Shown one piece after another: positions 1 through 8,870 of a stretch of DNA of 64,000 bases. This DNA comes from Mucilaginibacter pallidiroseus (GTDB lineage Bacteria; Bacteroidota; Bacteroidia; Sphingobacteriales; Sphingobacteriaceae). The notes beneath the pieces are model-generated. The model saw nothing but the letters and a program-made list of their open reading frames with translations, did no database searches and was not told the DNA's origin. A program made the position numbers and the translations under genes. The stretch covers positions 331,363 to 395,362 of the forward strand of contig NZ_VOEJ01000004.1 of NCBI RefSeq assembly GCF_007846085.1. The letters run 5' to 3'. Numbering within the stretch: the first letter of the stretch is position 1; every line of letters starts with the position of its first letter.

Positions 1-1245
1 CGAAGTCATTTCTATCTCATCGTGGTGGGCGCCAATCGCGTTGCAAACTTCGGGATGTTCCTTATATTTTTCGGCTAGTTGCATACCCAAAATAGCGTGA
101 GGCAGTTCCGGATTATCATCAGGCACCTTGCCAATATCATGCAGTAAACCGGCACGTTTTGCTAATTTGACATTCAAGCCCAATTCGGCAGCCATTGTAG
201 CACAGAAATTTGCAACCTCGCGCGAGTGCTGCAACAAGTTTTGTCCGTATGATGAACGGTAGCGCATTCTTCCCACCATGCGGATCAGCTCCGGATGCAG
301 GCCGTTTATACCTAAGTCGATAACGGTACGTTCGCCTATTTCTACAATTTCTTCTTCTATCTGCTTTTTGGTTTTGGCCACAACCTCCTCAATACGGGCA
401 GGGTGGATACGGCCATCTGTTACCAGGCGGTGCATTGCCAAACGGGCAATTTCGCGGCGTACCGGGTCAAAACCCGATAGGATAATTGCTTCCGGTGTGT
501 CATCAACAATGATCTCGATACCGGTTGCTGCCTCAAGCGCACGTATGTTGCGGCCCTCACGACCAATAATACGGCCCTTAATTTCATCATTCTCAATGTT
601 AAAGATAGATACCGTATTTTCGATAGCCGACTCTGTAGCCGTACGCTGTATAGTTTGGATAACAATCTTTTTAGCCTCCTTAGTAGCGGTAAGCTTAGCT
701 TCATCAACAATATCCTTTATCTGGGCCATGGCCTTGCTGCGGGCTTCCTCGCGCAGGTTATCAACCAATTGGTTTTTTGCCTCTTCGGCGCTCAGGCCTG
801 CAATGCTTTCCAACTGCTCAACATGCTGCTGCTTAAGTGCATCAACATCTTCCTGTTTCTTGATCAGTATCTCGGTTTGTGACTCTAACTTTTTGCGGGT
901 ACCGTCTAGCTCGTTCTCCTTACGGTTAAGGTTTTCGAGCTTTTGGTTGTATGATTGCTCTTTTTGCTTGATGCCGTTCTCCCGTTGGTTAAGGGTATTA
1001 TTTTTTGCGTTTACTTCCTGTTCGTGCTCAGCTTTTAACTGCAAAAATTTCTCTTTTGCTTCTAAAAGGCGGTTCTTCTTCAGGATCTCCGCATTGTTTT
1101 CGGCGTCCTTTAGGATTTTTTTAACTTTATTCTGCGCGTGTATTTCCTGGTCTTTAAACAATTTGCGCAACAGGTATCGGCCAATTAATATTCCTGTCGG
1201 GACACCTACGAGGATCCCGATTATCAGGTACAAAAATGTATTCAT
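1..1245 (-). CDS. rny: Ribonuclease Y, 3' end outside the window
   Basis: Membrane-anchored endoribonuclease that initiates mRNA decay. The ATG at 1243-1245 opens 415 codons running off the left edge. Visible domains in order: an N-terminal membrane helix (about residues 3-20), a long Glu/Lys/Gln-rich coiled coil (about 25-190), a KH domain with [10 protein letters not shown] near residue 225, and an HD domain with HDIGK near 370 and AHHDE near 405. The Bacillus protein is about 520 residues, so roughly the last 100 should lie beyond the edge. The gene follows zapA and a probable 6S RNA on the same strand. The annotation is secure; only the C-terminus is unseen. Confidence 0.96.
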   Translation of the reverse strand, partial: MNTFLYLIIGILVGVPTGILIGRYLLRKLFKDQEIHAQNKVKKILKDAENNAEILKKNRLLEAKEKFLQLKAEHEQEVNAKNNTLNQRENGIKQKEQSYNQKLENLNRKENELDGTRKKLESQTEILIKKQEDVDALKQQHVEQLESIAGLSAEEAKNQLVDNLREEARSKAMAQIKDIVDEAKLTATKEAKKIVIQTIQRTATESAIENTVSIFNIENDEIKGRIIGREGRNIRALEAATGIEIIVDDTPEAIILSGFDPVRREIARLAMHRLVTDGRIHPARIEEVVAKTKKQIEEEIVEIGERTVIDLGINGLHPELIRMVGRMRYRSSYGQNLLQHSREVANFCATMAAELGLNVKLAKRAGLLHDIGKVPDDNPELPHAILGMQLAEKYKEHPEVCNAIGAHHDEIEMTS

Positions 1246-1299
1246 TCTTCTTTTAGGTTATATAATAAAAAAACCGCAACTAACTTTTAAGTGTCATGT

Positions 1300-1405
1300 A
1301 TTGTTAAAACTTCTGGTCGGATTGCTCGGGATCACGGGTTACCGTCATATTCACGATCAACGCATGCCTCTTTGATCCGAAGATATTGAAGCGTTAAGTT
1401 TTTAA
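1300..1405 (-). ncRNA. ssrS: Probable 6S RNA (ssrS, 6S-Flavo-like)
   Basis: This non-coding stretch between zapA and rny can fold into one long irregular hairpin. The ends AAAACTT and AAGTTTT (1396-1402 with 1306-1312) pair, and inside them TCGGAT and ATCCGA (1317-1322 with 1375-1380) pair. Unpaired bulges and a central GATC-rich stem follow. A closed rod of about 100 nt directly downstream of zapA is the expected size and place for Bacteroidota 6S RNA, which binds the housekeeping RNA polymerase. Basis: structure seen in sequence, identity inferred from position and shape; no covariance model was run. Ends are approximate. Confidence 0.5.
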
Positions 1406-1455
1406 TAGTGAAACTTAAAATTTAACTGCGGTTAAATCTTAAAATGCTCGTATAG

Positions 1456-1530
1456 TAAGTCAAAAGTAAAAAGTGAAAAGTAAAAAGCTTTTGAAGCTTT
1501 CAACTTTCAGCTTTTCGCTTTCAGCTTTAT
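1456..1530. repeat. Low-complexity AAAAGT / CTTTCAG intergenic repeat
   Basis: The left half is iterations of AAAAGTR-like units and the right half iterations of CTTTCAG/CTTTTCG-like units. The two halves are roughly complementary around AAAAGCTTTT, so the tract can fold back on itself. It sits between zapA and the 6S RNA and does not encode a protein. Confidence 0.6.
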
Positions 1531-1540
1531 TTAAAGAACG

Positions 1541-1834
1541 CTATTGTTTAGAAAAAAACTCGTTCAGCAAATGATCCAACTGGTAAACTTTGTCGGTTAC
1601 TTCGGTGTCTTCCGTTGTGACCTTTTTATCTGCTTTTAATGATGATGTTGCATAATGCAATACACACATCGATAACAGATCCTGTTTATCCCTAACCGCA
1701 TAATTTTCCTGGTATTCTTTTATGCGATCGTTGATCAGCTTAGCTGCCCGCCTTATAATCTCTTCTTCTTCCATGTTTACCTTTAAGGGGTAAACTCTGT
1801 CAGCAATATTTATTTTTATTGAGATTTCTCCCAT
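1541..1834 (-). CDS. zapA: Cell division protein ZapA
   Basis: A 97-residue FtsZ-ring stabiliser that crosslinks FtsZ protofilaments at midcell. The N-terminus (ISIKINIADRVYPLKV) followed by a long helix with AAKLINDRIKEY is the typical ZapA globular head plus coiled coil, and the length is normal for the family. The start ATG at 1832-1834 lies about 20 bp after the stop of the upstream coiled-coil gene, so the two are probably co-transcribed. The same neighbourhood (small coiled-coil protein, zapA, 6S RNA, rny) supports the call. Confidence 0.9.
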   Translation of the reverse strand: MGEISIKINIADRVYPLKVNMEEEEIIRRAAKLINDRIKEYQENYAVRDKQDLLSMCVLHYATSSLKADKKVTTEDTEVTDKVYQLDHLLNEFFSKQ

Positions 1835-1855
1835 TTGAGCTTTTCACTTTTTGTA

Positions 1856-2143
1856 TTACTTTTTAAGCAACACAATACACTTATCTATTTCCTGCACAAA
1901 GTCGTTAATTTTTTGCTTAATGTCAACACTTTTTTCATTTGTTTCTGAAAACGACTTTGCCAGTTTCAATACACGAAGCTTCTCTTCCAGGTCTTTTGTT
2001 TTGTTGGTGCTGGCTTTCAGCGCCACATTTAATGCTTCACTTTCCAACTTAAGCAGGTCATTTTCTTCCTGCAAAGCAGCGCAAAGCTCAATAAGCCGCT
2101 CTGTTTTTTCTAATACTTTATCTAACTGGTCAGTTACTGACAT
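1856..2143 (-). CDS. Small coiled-coil protein upstream of zapA
   Basis: A 95-residue, almost entirely helical protein with heptad spacing over about residues 5-65 (LDKVLEKTERLIELCAALQ onward) and a second short helix at the C-terminus. It has no signal peptide or membrane segment. It sits directly upstream of zapA in the same orientation. By size, predicted structure and position it resembles the ZapB-like or cell-division-associated coiled-coil proteins often found beside zapA; that role is inference, because coiled coils are not diagnostic. Confidence 0.75.
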   Translation of the reverse strand: MSVTDQLDKVLEKTERLIELCAALQEENDLLKLESEALNVALKASTNKTKDLEEKLRVLKLAKSFSETNEKSVDIKQKINDFVQEIDKCIVLLKK

Positions 2144-2160
2144 TAACTTTGGTTATTGGT

Positions 2161-2226
2161 TGATTATGTCAATTAGTGATTAGTATTAAACGTAAAACTA
2201 TTCACTAATCAACCACTCACTATCCA
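2161..2226. repeat. Intergenic imperfect inverted repeat with CCACTCACTAT
   Basis: The gap between pheT and the coiled-coil gene contains GTGATTAGT and CACTAATCA as imperfect arms, followed by CCACTCACTAT at 2213-2223. The same 11-mer recurs at 45588-45598 in the ychF-mgtE gap, suggesting a dispersed intergenic element. Confidence 0.4.
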
Positions 2227-4626
2227 CTATTTCCTTATTTCCGCTCCGGCTTCTTTGCCTAAGTTATAAATTAATTTCTGCATCGTAGCATCAATCGCCT
2301 TATCGGTAAGGGTTTTTTCGGTGTCTTGTAAAATGAAGCTTAACGCGTATGATTTTTTGCCTGCAGGTAATTTATCGCCCTGGTAAACATCAAACACGTT
2401 CACATCTTTCAATAATTTTTTATCTGTACGCTGCGCAATTTGCTTTAGCTGGGCAAAAGTAACAGCCGTATCAACCAGCATGCTCAGATCGCGCCTCACC
2501 GTCGGGAATTTTGACACTTCCTGGTATACAATTGTGTTTTTACGCACCAGCTGCAATATCAGGTCGAAATTGAAATCAGCATAAAACACTTCCTTATCTA
2601 CATCAGCCTTTTTAAGTGCTGCAGCAGTTACTGCGCCATAGCTAACCAGCATTTTATTGCCGCGCAGATATTGCAAACCGTAAGCGAAATTATTAGTGCT
2701 GATATCTTCAGTAGTGTAATCGCTTATGTTAAGTTTTTTTAACAAACCATCAACAACGGCTTTTAGATTATAGAAAGATACACCCGCTTGCTTCTGGTTC
2801 CATTGTTCGCCCTGTTTGGCACCTGTCATGAAGATAGAAAAGCGCTGCGCTTCTACATATTTACCTTCAATATGGTTATATATCTTGCCAAACTCGTAAA
2901 GTTTAAGGTCGGCAGCTTTGCGGTTTTGATTGTAGGCAATAGCTTCCAGACCCGAGAATAGCAATGTTTGGCGCATAGCGTCCAGGTCACTGCTTAGCGG
3001 GTTCACTATTTTTACAGCATGATCCGGATCATCCGAGTAGGCAAGCTTTGTTAGCGAGTTTGCAAGGATCTCGTTAAATCCGTTTGCGGTTAAAATATCA
3101 GATATATGATTTTGAACCGTGTCTTTTTCAGGCCTTACCGAATTGTTTAACGATGCCCTTATCTGCGTAGGGATCTCGATATTGTTGTAACCATAAAGAC
3201 GCAGTATTTCTTCAATTACGTCAACCTCACGGGTAACATCTACGCGGTATGGCGGCACTTTAAGTGATAGACCTGCTTCGGTTTCGGCTACTATCTCGAT
3301 ATCTAAAGCCTTTAAGATGCTTTTTATAGTGCCGTTGCCGATGGCCTTGCCGATCAGCCTGTCGATATTGTGATAAGTAACCTCAACTTCAAAAGGCGCA
3401 ACTGGGTTAGGGTAATGGTCGAATATCTCTGATGAGATTACACCACCTGCAACTTCCTGTATCAACAGCGCAGCGCGTTTCAGCGCAAAAACTGTCATGT
3501 CCGGGTCTGTACCACGTTCAAAACGGAAAGACGAATCTGTTTTTAGCCCATGCCTTTTGGCTGTTTTACGTACCGATACCGAATTGAAGTAAGCGCTTTC
3601 CAAAAATATATCGGTAGTGCTATTGCTTACGCCCGATTTTGCACCGCCAAACACACCGGCAATACACATCGGTTCTTCAGCATTGCAAATCATCAGGTCA
3701 TCTGCATTCAATTTGCGGTCGGCATCGTCAAGGGTTTTGAAAACAGTACCCTCGGCTACATTTTTAACAATAACCTTGTTGCCGGTAATCGTGGCCGCAT
3801 CAAAGGCATGCAGGGGCTGGCCCAGGTCATGCAATACATAGTTGGTAACGTCAACAACATTATTGATGCTGCGTACCCCAATAACGGCCAAGCGCTCCTT
3901 AAGCCATTTGGGTGATTCTTTTACTTCGATGCCCGATATGCTCACGCCCGAGTAACGTGGAGCCGCAGCTTCGTTCTCAACCACAACTTGTATTGGGCTA
4001 TTATTGTTATCGACTTTAAATGCACTTACGTCGGGTTTGGTAACGCCAATTTTTAAGTATGCAGCGATATCCCTGGCAGTTCCCAGGTGCGATGCGGCAT
4101 CAGCACGGTTTGGCGTAAGGCCAATCTCGTACATGTAGTCGTCATTCAGTTTAAAGTATTCCTTGGCGGGTGTGCCTACAGGAGCGTCGGCCGGTAGCAC
4201 CATGATGCCGGCGTGGTCTGCACCCAAGCCAATTTCATCTTCGGCACATATCATACCTTCAGAAACCTCACCACGTATTTTCGATTTATTTATTTTAAAC
4301 GGTTCACCGGCTGTAGGGTATACTGTTGTGCCCACAGTGGCCACTACCACTTTTTGCCCGGCAGCAACGTTGGCCGCCCCACAAACCACCTGCAGGTCGG
4401 CATCGCCGCCAACATCAAGCTTTGTGATATGCAGGTGATCGCTGTTAGGGTGGTCAATACACTCCTTCACATAACCAATTACAAGGCCTTCTAACCCGCC
4501 CGGGATAGCCTGAACTTTTTCAAGACTCTCCACCTCCAAACCGGTGCCTGTTAGTATCTGCGAAACCTCCTCGGGGGTTTTATCTGTATCAATAAATTGC
4601 TTAAGCCAGTTGTATGATATTTTCAT
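2227..4626 (-). CDS. pheT: Phenylalanine-tRNA ligase beta subunit
   Basis: Beta subunit of the (alpha-beta)2 enzyme that charges tRNA-Phe. At 799 residues it is the normal bacterial length. Order: MKISYNWLKQFI start, an EMAP/tRNA-binding OB domain (about 40-150), the B3/B4 editing domain (about 210-360), B5 (about 400-470), the inactive catalytic-like core, and a C-terminal FDX-ACB anticodon-binding domain (about 700-799, beginning near KFPTVRRDLSML). pheS is not in the window, so the two subunits are not encoded together here. A promoter-like sequence ends almost at the start codon (see 4634-4664). Confidence 0.97.
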   Translation of the reverse strand: MKISYNWLKQFIDTDKTPEEVSQILTGTGLEVESLEKVQAIPGGLEGLVIGYVKECIDHPNSDHLHITKLDVGGDADLQVVCGAANVAAGQKVVVATVGTTVYPTAGEPFKINKSKIRGEVSEGMICAEDEIGLGADHAGIMVLPADAPVGTPAKEYFKLNDDYMYEIGLTPNRADAASHLGTARDIAAYLKIGVTKPDVSAFKVDNNNSPIQVVVENEAAAPRYSGVSISGIEVKESPKWLKERLAVIGVRSINNVVDVTNYVLHDLGQPLHAFDAATITGNKVIVKNVAEGTVFKTLDDADRKLNADDLMICNAEEPMCIAGVFGGAKSGVSNSTTDIFLESAYFNSVSVRKTAKRHGLKTDSSFRFERGTDPDMTVFALKRAALLIQEVAGGVISSEIFDHYPNPVAPFEVEVTYHNIDRLIGKAIGNGTIKSILKALDIEIVAETEAGLSLKVPPYRVDVTREVDVIEEILRLYGYNNIEIPTQIRASLNNSVRPEKDTVQNHISDILTANGFNEILANSLTKLAYSDDPDHAVKIVNPLSSDLDAMRQTLLFSGLEAIAYNQNRKAADLKLYEFGKIYNHIEGKYVEAQRFSIFMTGAKQGEQWNQKQAGVSFYNLKAVVDGLLKKLNISDYTTEDISTNNFAYGLQYLRGNKMLVSYGAVTAAALKKADVDKEVFYADFNFDLILQLVRKNTIVYQEVSKFPTVRRDLSMLVDTAVTFAQLKQIAQRTDKKLLKDVNVFDVYQGDKLPAGKKSYALSFILQDTEKTLTDKAIDATMQKLIYNLGKEAGAEIRK

Positions 4627-4633
4627 TATCCGG

Positions 4634-4664
4634 CAAAGATAGGATTTGCGTGTTAAAGCTGAAA
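4634..4664 (-). promoter_or_regulatory. Candidate Bacteroidota promoter of pheT with almost no leader
   Basis: On the minus strand the sequence reads TTTC-N19-TATCTTTG, against the family consensus TTTG-N19-TAnnTTTG (one mismatch in the -33 box, perfect -7 box). Transcription would start within a few bases of the pheT ATG at 4626, implying a leaderless or nearly leaderless mRNA. Confidence 0.5.
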
Positions 4665-4738
4665 GGATGTAATTATTGGAGGCTAACTAAAGTCAGAAAA
4701 ATAAAGCAGGTGATTGCGGCTCCCGTTTGCAGTTTAAA

Positions 4739-5785
4739 TCATGATTTTCTAATGTCAATCCTCTTAAGACGAAGAAACGGTCGTTCAACAAGCACAAAGC
4801 TTAAAAAAGCTAAAACGCAGGTAAGCAATAATGCTAATGCCATGGCACCTGGAAATCCAAGCGATTTGACAAAATTTGTGAGTATAAGTTGCTGTACAGG
4901 AAAGGCGTAAATGTATAAGCCGTAAGATATATCGTATTTTACATTAAGCGTAAAGGTCGAGAAGCCTTTTACAACCAAAATGGCAATTAAGGCAGGAGCA
5001 GCAATATTGAATCCGCCGTTCCTGATAAGTAATAGCGACAGCAATAATAAAAATGCCAAGCCCTTTATATCTAAAGCCAAACGGTCCTGAAATATATATA
5101 GCGCCATTCCACATAAATAAGATGTGTATAAAAGGCGGGCATTGGATAAAGTTAAAATTGCTGGCCCTATCTTGTGACTATCATCGTAAATATTAACTGC
5201 ATAAACTACATATACAAAAACCAACAAGATTAAGAACGCAACCTTATTTTTATTGAATAAGCCAAATGAGCCTGCTATGCACGTCATTACATAGCACTGC
5301 ATTTCCGGTTAAAGGCTCCAGAGGCTCCCGTTGATTGACGCTTGGTAATAGCTTTTTGCGGTTGCATCGCTCACGCCCCACTGGCCAATTGATAGCAACG
5401 CATTATTTTTTACGAACGACAAAGAACCACCCGGCTGCAAAAAGTTAAAATTGGCAAAGGTTGCATTATTTAAATAATGCATAGCGGGTGCCAAAATAAA
5501 TGCGGTAACCAACAAGCAAGCCCAAAAACCGGGCAATATACGTAGTACACGGTTATACAAAAAGCGTAGCGGATTTGCTGTGCGTGTAAAACTGGCTGTA
5601 ATTAAAAATCCGCTGAGCGCAAAAAAGGCTGCTACGCCAATGTTGCCTAAATTAACCTGCCCTTTTGAAAATACCTTAAGCGGTTCGGTGTCGTCGATAC
5701 CGGCTAACAAATAGCCATGGGAAACAAACACAAAAAGGCAAAGTAAAATACGCAATGCATCGAACGCATTTTTATTGTAGGGCAT
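4739..5785 (-). pseudogene. Acyltransferase 3 family (OafA/YrhL-like), interrupted by an in-frame stop
   Basis: Membrane acyltransferase family that O-acetylates surface polysaccharides or lipids. The two pieces form one 349-codon frame, the usual length: the first 158 residues carry the conserved His (FVFVSHGYLL, near 23) and GVAAFFALSGFLI, and the second piece carries the later membrane helices and the C-terminal VERPFLRLKR. A TAA at 5309-5311 separates them without a frame change. It falls in the highly conserved W-[ST]-L-P-x-E motif: the reading is SLWSL, stop, PEMQCY. The second piece could start at ATG 5302 but would lack the catalytic His. Either a recent pseudogene, a sequencing error or a readthrough case; the first two are likelier. 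Confidence 0.85.
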
Positions 5786-5849
5786 TAGTAGGAATATTAA
5801 GCACCTAAAATAAATATTTTAACCGAGCTTCACCCTTTTCATTGCCTAT

Positions 5850-5891
5850 AATAAAACAAGCCCGTTGCATAAGCAGCGGGCTTGTTTTATT
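5850..5891. terminator. Perfect 15-bp hairpin terminator, usable in both directions
   Basis: AATAAAACAAGCCCG pairs perfectly with CGGGCTTGTTTTATT across a 12-nt loop, with A and T tracts on both sides. It lies just after the small acidic gene (minus strand) and upstream of the acyltransferase, so it should end the 5917-6150 transcript. Confidence 0.85.
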
Positions 5892-5916
5892 CTTAAATTT
5901 CAATGCCAGTAAACAC

Positions 5917-6150
5917 CTACTCTTTATTCGGGTCGGTATCGTCGCCCAGGTTAAGGGTGTATGACGGCTCGGCCGCATCATAAGCCTGCTCGGCTTGCGG
6001 TGTTTCATCAGTTTCACCAATAGGTTCATTAGTTTCGTCGAACCCGTTTGAGTGAATATCCTGCTGGCTCATCTGCTCATCATTTTCGGTTTGCTCCAGT
6101 TGATCGTCCTGTTGCAGCATATCGTCTTGTTCCTCCGGTGTGGTTGCCAT
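5917..6150 (-). CDS. Small acidic, disordered hypothetical protein
   Basis: 77 residues, very rich in Asp, Glu and Gln, with no hydrophobic core, signal peptide or membrane segment. It starts MATTPEEQDDMLQQD and ends with SYTLNLGDDTDPNKE. It is monocistronic, with a strong terminator directly behind it, which argues that it is expressed. I do not recognise the family. It resembles in composition, but not in sequence, the hydrophilic protein at 59762-60052. Confidence 0.6.
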   Translation of the reverse strand: MATTPEEQDDMLQQDDQLEQTENDEQMSQQDIHSNGFDETNEPIGETDETPQAEQAYDAAEPSYTLNLGDDTDPNKE

Positions 6151-6216
6151 AATTTGTTAAGTTTAATTCAATTATTATTTAAACCAAGATAGCAGCCTGT
6201 TGTTTTCATTAGCAGC

Positions 6217-7971
6217 TTAAAGGTTCTTGCCCAACTTTTCCAACATATCCTGCGGCACCTTTTGCAAATCAAGCATTAGGAAGCCATCAAGGCAGTTGGC
6301 AAATTTAGGATCGATATTAAAGCTTATAATTTTTGCATTAAGCGCAACATACTGGCGCAACAATACCGGTACCTTCATGCTGTTGGTTTCCACCTCCGAT
6401 ATAAGTGCATCCAACCCTTTAAAAGTATTCTCGCCTGCCAACAAGGCATCCGTGTCGATATTATCAAAATCAACTTTGAATTTTTTACGCGGCTTAACAT
6501 ACTGCGCCATTTCATGGTCAAAGTGATTGCGGTTGATGTAATCAACAATAAGGGATTTTGAAAACGTGCTGAACGAATTACTTATACTTACCGGGCCAAT
6601 AAGGTAACGGTAACGCGGATTATCCATTAAATATTTTAGGATACCCTTCCACAACAAAAACAAAGGCAACGGTTTGGTTTGATATTCCTTCCGTATAAAC
6701 GAGCGGCCCAACTCAAGGCTCTTTTTAAGCACCGGCGTAAATTGCTCTTTTATTTTAAACAACTCATTTATATAAAAACCTTTTTTGCCAACGCTGTAAA
6801 ATATTTCGTCGCCCAAGCCAATGCGGTAGGCACCCACTATCATCTTGGTTTCAACATCCCAAATAAACAGGTGATGATAGTAAATGTCGTATCCGTCAAG
6901 ATCAATTTCCTTGTTGGTGCCTTCTCCAACCTCTCTGAAAGTGATTTCGCGCAGTCGACCGATTTCACGAATTACGTTGGGTATCAAATTACTTGGCGTA
7001 ATAAAAACCTCGTAGTTTTTCTCTGTCCATATTTTATAGACCTCGCGTAAAGGCTCAATTTCTTTTTCAAGTTTTTCGGGACTAACGGCAGGTGTTATGG
7101 CTTCAGGTAGCTTTTTTACCTTAAATAAGTTGCGGGCGCTGAATATCTTCTTTTCATCCTCAAGGCCTGCGCCTAATGCATATGTTTTTGCACGCAGGTA
7201 ATTAAGCACCTTTGCACTGTTATTGTTATCAGGTATGTCCGCAAATTTAATAGGCTTGCCAATACGCAGTTTTATAGTGTGGCCTTGCTTGTTAAATAAC
7301 TCTGAGGGCAGTTTGGCAGTACGCAGGGTAGGGTGCAACATGCTCAGCAAGTTAAACAACAACCCATTATTGCCGTGGAAGTATATTGGTACGACAGGGA
7401 CTTTAGCTTTGGATATAATTTTACCCACTACCGGGTGCCAAAGGCGATCAGTAATTTCTTTCTTCTCTATTTTAAATGTTGATACTTCGCCGGCTGGAAA
7501 TATTCCGATTGGCGTTCCGTTTGCTAAAAGCTCGAGCGTATTTTTTAAACCGCTTATGCTTGATGAATGCTCAACATTCTCAAATGGGTTTACAGCAATA
7601 AAATAGTCGGCCAGGTTTGGGATCTTTTTCAAGATAAAGTTGGCCATTAGCTTGGCATCGGCCCTTACCATGGTAAGCATTTTTAATAAAACCATGCCTT
7701 CAATACCACCGTACGGGTGGTTGGCAATTGCTATAAAGCTACCGTCCTTGGGTATGTTTTTTAATTCGCGTTCGTCAAATTCAATATCAATACCGCAGCC
7801 TTTTAAAATGGCATCAACAAACTCGGGGCCTTGCTTTGGCTGCGCCTGGGCAAACAAATCGTTTACCTGGTTTATTTTCATCAGCTCCATCAGCAACGCG
7901 GCCAAACCTGGCATCTTAAGCTTATCCAGTTTAGTTGCTTTTGCAAACTCTTCGGTGGTTATTATTTTCAT
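6217..7971 (-). CDS. PlsC-GNAT fusion acyltransferase, OlsF-like
   Basis: A 584-residue cytoplasmic or membrane-associated protein with two acyltransferase modules. The N-terminal PlsC-type half has the acyltransferase His in NHPYGGIEG (near residue 84) and the second block FPAGEVSTF (near 158). The C-terminal half (about 310-470) looks like the hemolysin-type GNAT domain, with EKNYEVFITPSN, VGAYRIGLG and LELGRSFIRKEYQ. This is the domain order and length of the bifunctional ornithine-lipid synthase OlsF (known in Serratia and Flavobacterium), where one half N-acylates and the other O-acylates. The OlsF role is inferred from family knowledge; a lysophospholipid acyltransferase is the alternative. 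It is monocistronic. Confidence 0.8.
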   Translation of the reverse strand: MKIITTEEFAKATKLDKLKMPGLAALLMELMKINQVNDLFAQAQPKQGPEFVDAILKGCGIDIEFDERELKNIPKDGSFIAIANHPYGGIEGMVLLKMLTMVRADAKLMANFILKKIPNLADYFIAVNPFENVEHSSSISGLKNTLELLANGTPIGIFPAGEVSTFKIEKKEITDRLWHPVVGKIISKAKVPVVPIYFHGNNGLLFNLLSMLHPTLRTAKLPSELFNKQGHTIKLRIGKPIKFADIPDNNNSAKVLNYLRAKTYALGAGLEDEKKIFSARNLFKVKKLPEAITPAVSPEKLEKEIEPLREVYKIWTEKNYEVFITPSNLIPNVIREIGRLREITFREVGEGTNKEIDLDGYDIYYHHLFIWDVETKMIVGAYRIGLGDEIFYSVGKKGFYINELFKIKEQFTPVLKKSLELGRSFIRKEYQTKPLPLFLLWKGILKYLMDNPRYRYLIGPVSISNSFSTFSKSLIVDYINRNHFDHEMAQYVKPRKKFKVDFDNIDTDALLAGENTFKGLDALISEVETNSMKVPVLLRQYVALNAKIISFNIDPKFANCLDGFLMLDLQKVPQDMLEKLGKNL

Positions 7972-8036
7972 GCTGGGTTAAAACGCAATAAAAGTGTCTA
8001 AAATTATTTACTTTACAGCTTGGAAAACCATCTTCA

Positions 8037-8870
8037 ATGAAGCAGTACGTCAAAAATTACCTATCGCTCACTAAAAAGGAGTGGAACGGCATGGTTGTAA
8101 TGTTGCTGCTCATCGCAATGGTGCTTGCGGCACCCTACGCTCTTCAATGGTTGCATAAAGATACTACAATAAATGCAGCGGAGTTTAACGCTGCCCTTGC
8201 GCAACTCAACAAAGCTAACTCGGGCTTGGCTACCGACGGAAAAAGCCGACCCAAAAAGCAACTGTTTAAGTTTAACCCCAATAGCTTGCCGGTAGTAAAA
8301 TGGCTGCAACTTGGGCTAAGCGATAAGCAAATAGCTATCATCAAAAATTACGAGGCTAAAGGCGGTCGGTTTTACAAGCCAACCGACCTCAAAAAAATAT
8401 ATGGCATAAGCCCGGCAGACTATAAGGCACTGCAACCTTTTGTCGATATACCCGATGCTCCCGTTGCAAAACCAATAATAGAGCTCAACAAAGCCGATTC
8501 GGCTGCGCTTACTGCCTTAGACGGTATTGGTGCCGCATTTGCAAAACGCATTTTATATTACCGCGAGCGGCTGGGCGGTTTCATCAACAAGGAGCAGCTA
8601 AAAGAAGTTTACGGGTTAGACGATGTTAAGTATCGTGAAATAAGCGGACAGCTTAAAGTGAACCCGGCGCTGATCCGTAAGATTGATATTAATGCCATCA
8701 GTTTTGATAAGTTGCGGTTGATGCCATATTTAAATTATAAGCAGGTAAACGCAATCATTGAATATCGTAACCAGCATGGTAAATACGCTTCCATTGATGA
8801 TTTGGCCAATGTAGCCATACTTGATGCCAATATTTTGCGTAAAATTGGGCCTTATTTAGTTTTTAAATGA
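8037..8870 (+). CDS. ComEA-like helix-hairpin-helix protein
   Basis: 277 residues: a short cytoplasmic N-terminus, one membrane helix (about 18-40, VVMLLLIAMVLAAPYALQWL), then several helix-hairpin-helix repeats, e.g. LNKADSAALTALDGIG (near 150), YRERLGGFINKEQL, and a final INAISFDKLRLMPYLN unit. The arrangement matches ComEA-type anchored DNA-binding proteins that capture DNA for uptake, but Bacteroidota carry many such proteins with no shown competence role. Its stop overlaps the apt start by 4 bp (ATGA), so the two genes are translationally coupled. Confidence 0.85.
   Translation: MKQYVKNYLSLTKKEWNGMVVMLLLIAMVLAAPYALQWLHKDTTINAAEFNAALAQLNKANSGLATDGKSRPKKQLFKFNPNSLPVVKWLQLGLSDKQIAIIKNYEAKGGRFYKPTDLKKIYGISPADYKALQPFVDIPDAPVAKPIIELNKADSAALTALDGIGAAFAKRILYYRERLGGFINKEQLKEVYGLDDVKYREISGQLKVNPALIRKIDINAISFDKLRLMPYLNYKQVNAIIEYRNQHGKYASIDDLANVAILDANILRKIGPYLVFK

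Noticed and set aside
278..1375. Long plus-strand open frame (365 codons)
   Set aside because: It is antisense to rny; its Ser/Ile/Phe-rich translation has no domain, and the minus-strand frame carries clear KH and HD motifs.
4739..5302. C-terminal acyltransferase piece as an independent gene
   Set aside because: It lacks the N-terminal half with the catalytic His and continues the same frame after a single stop.
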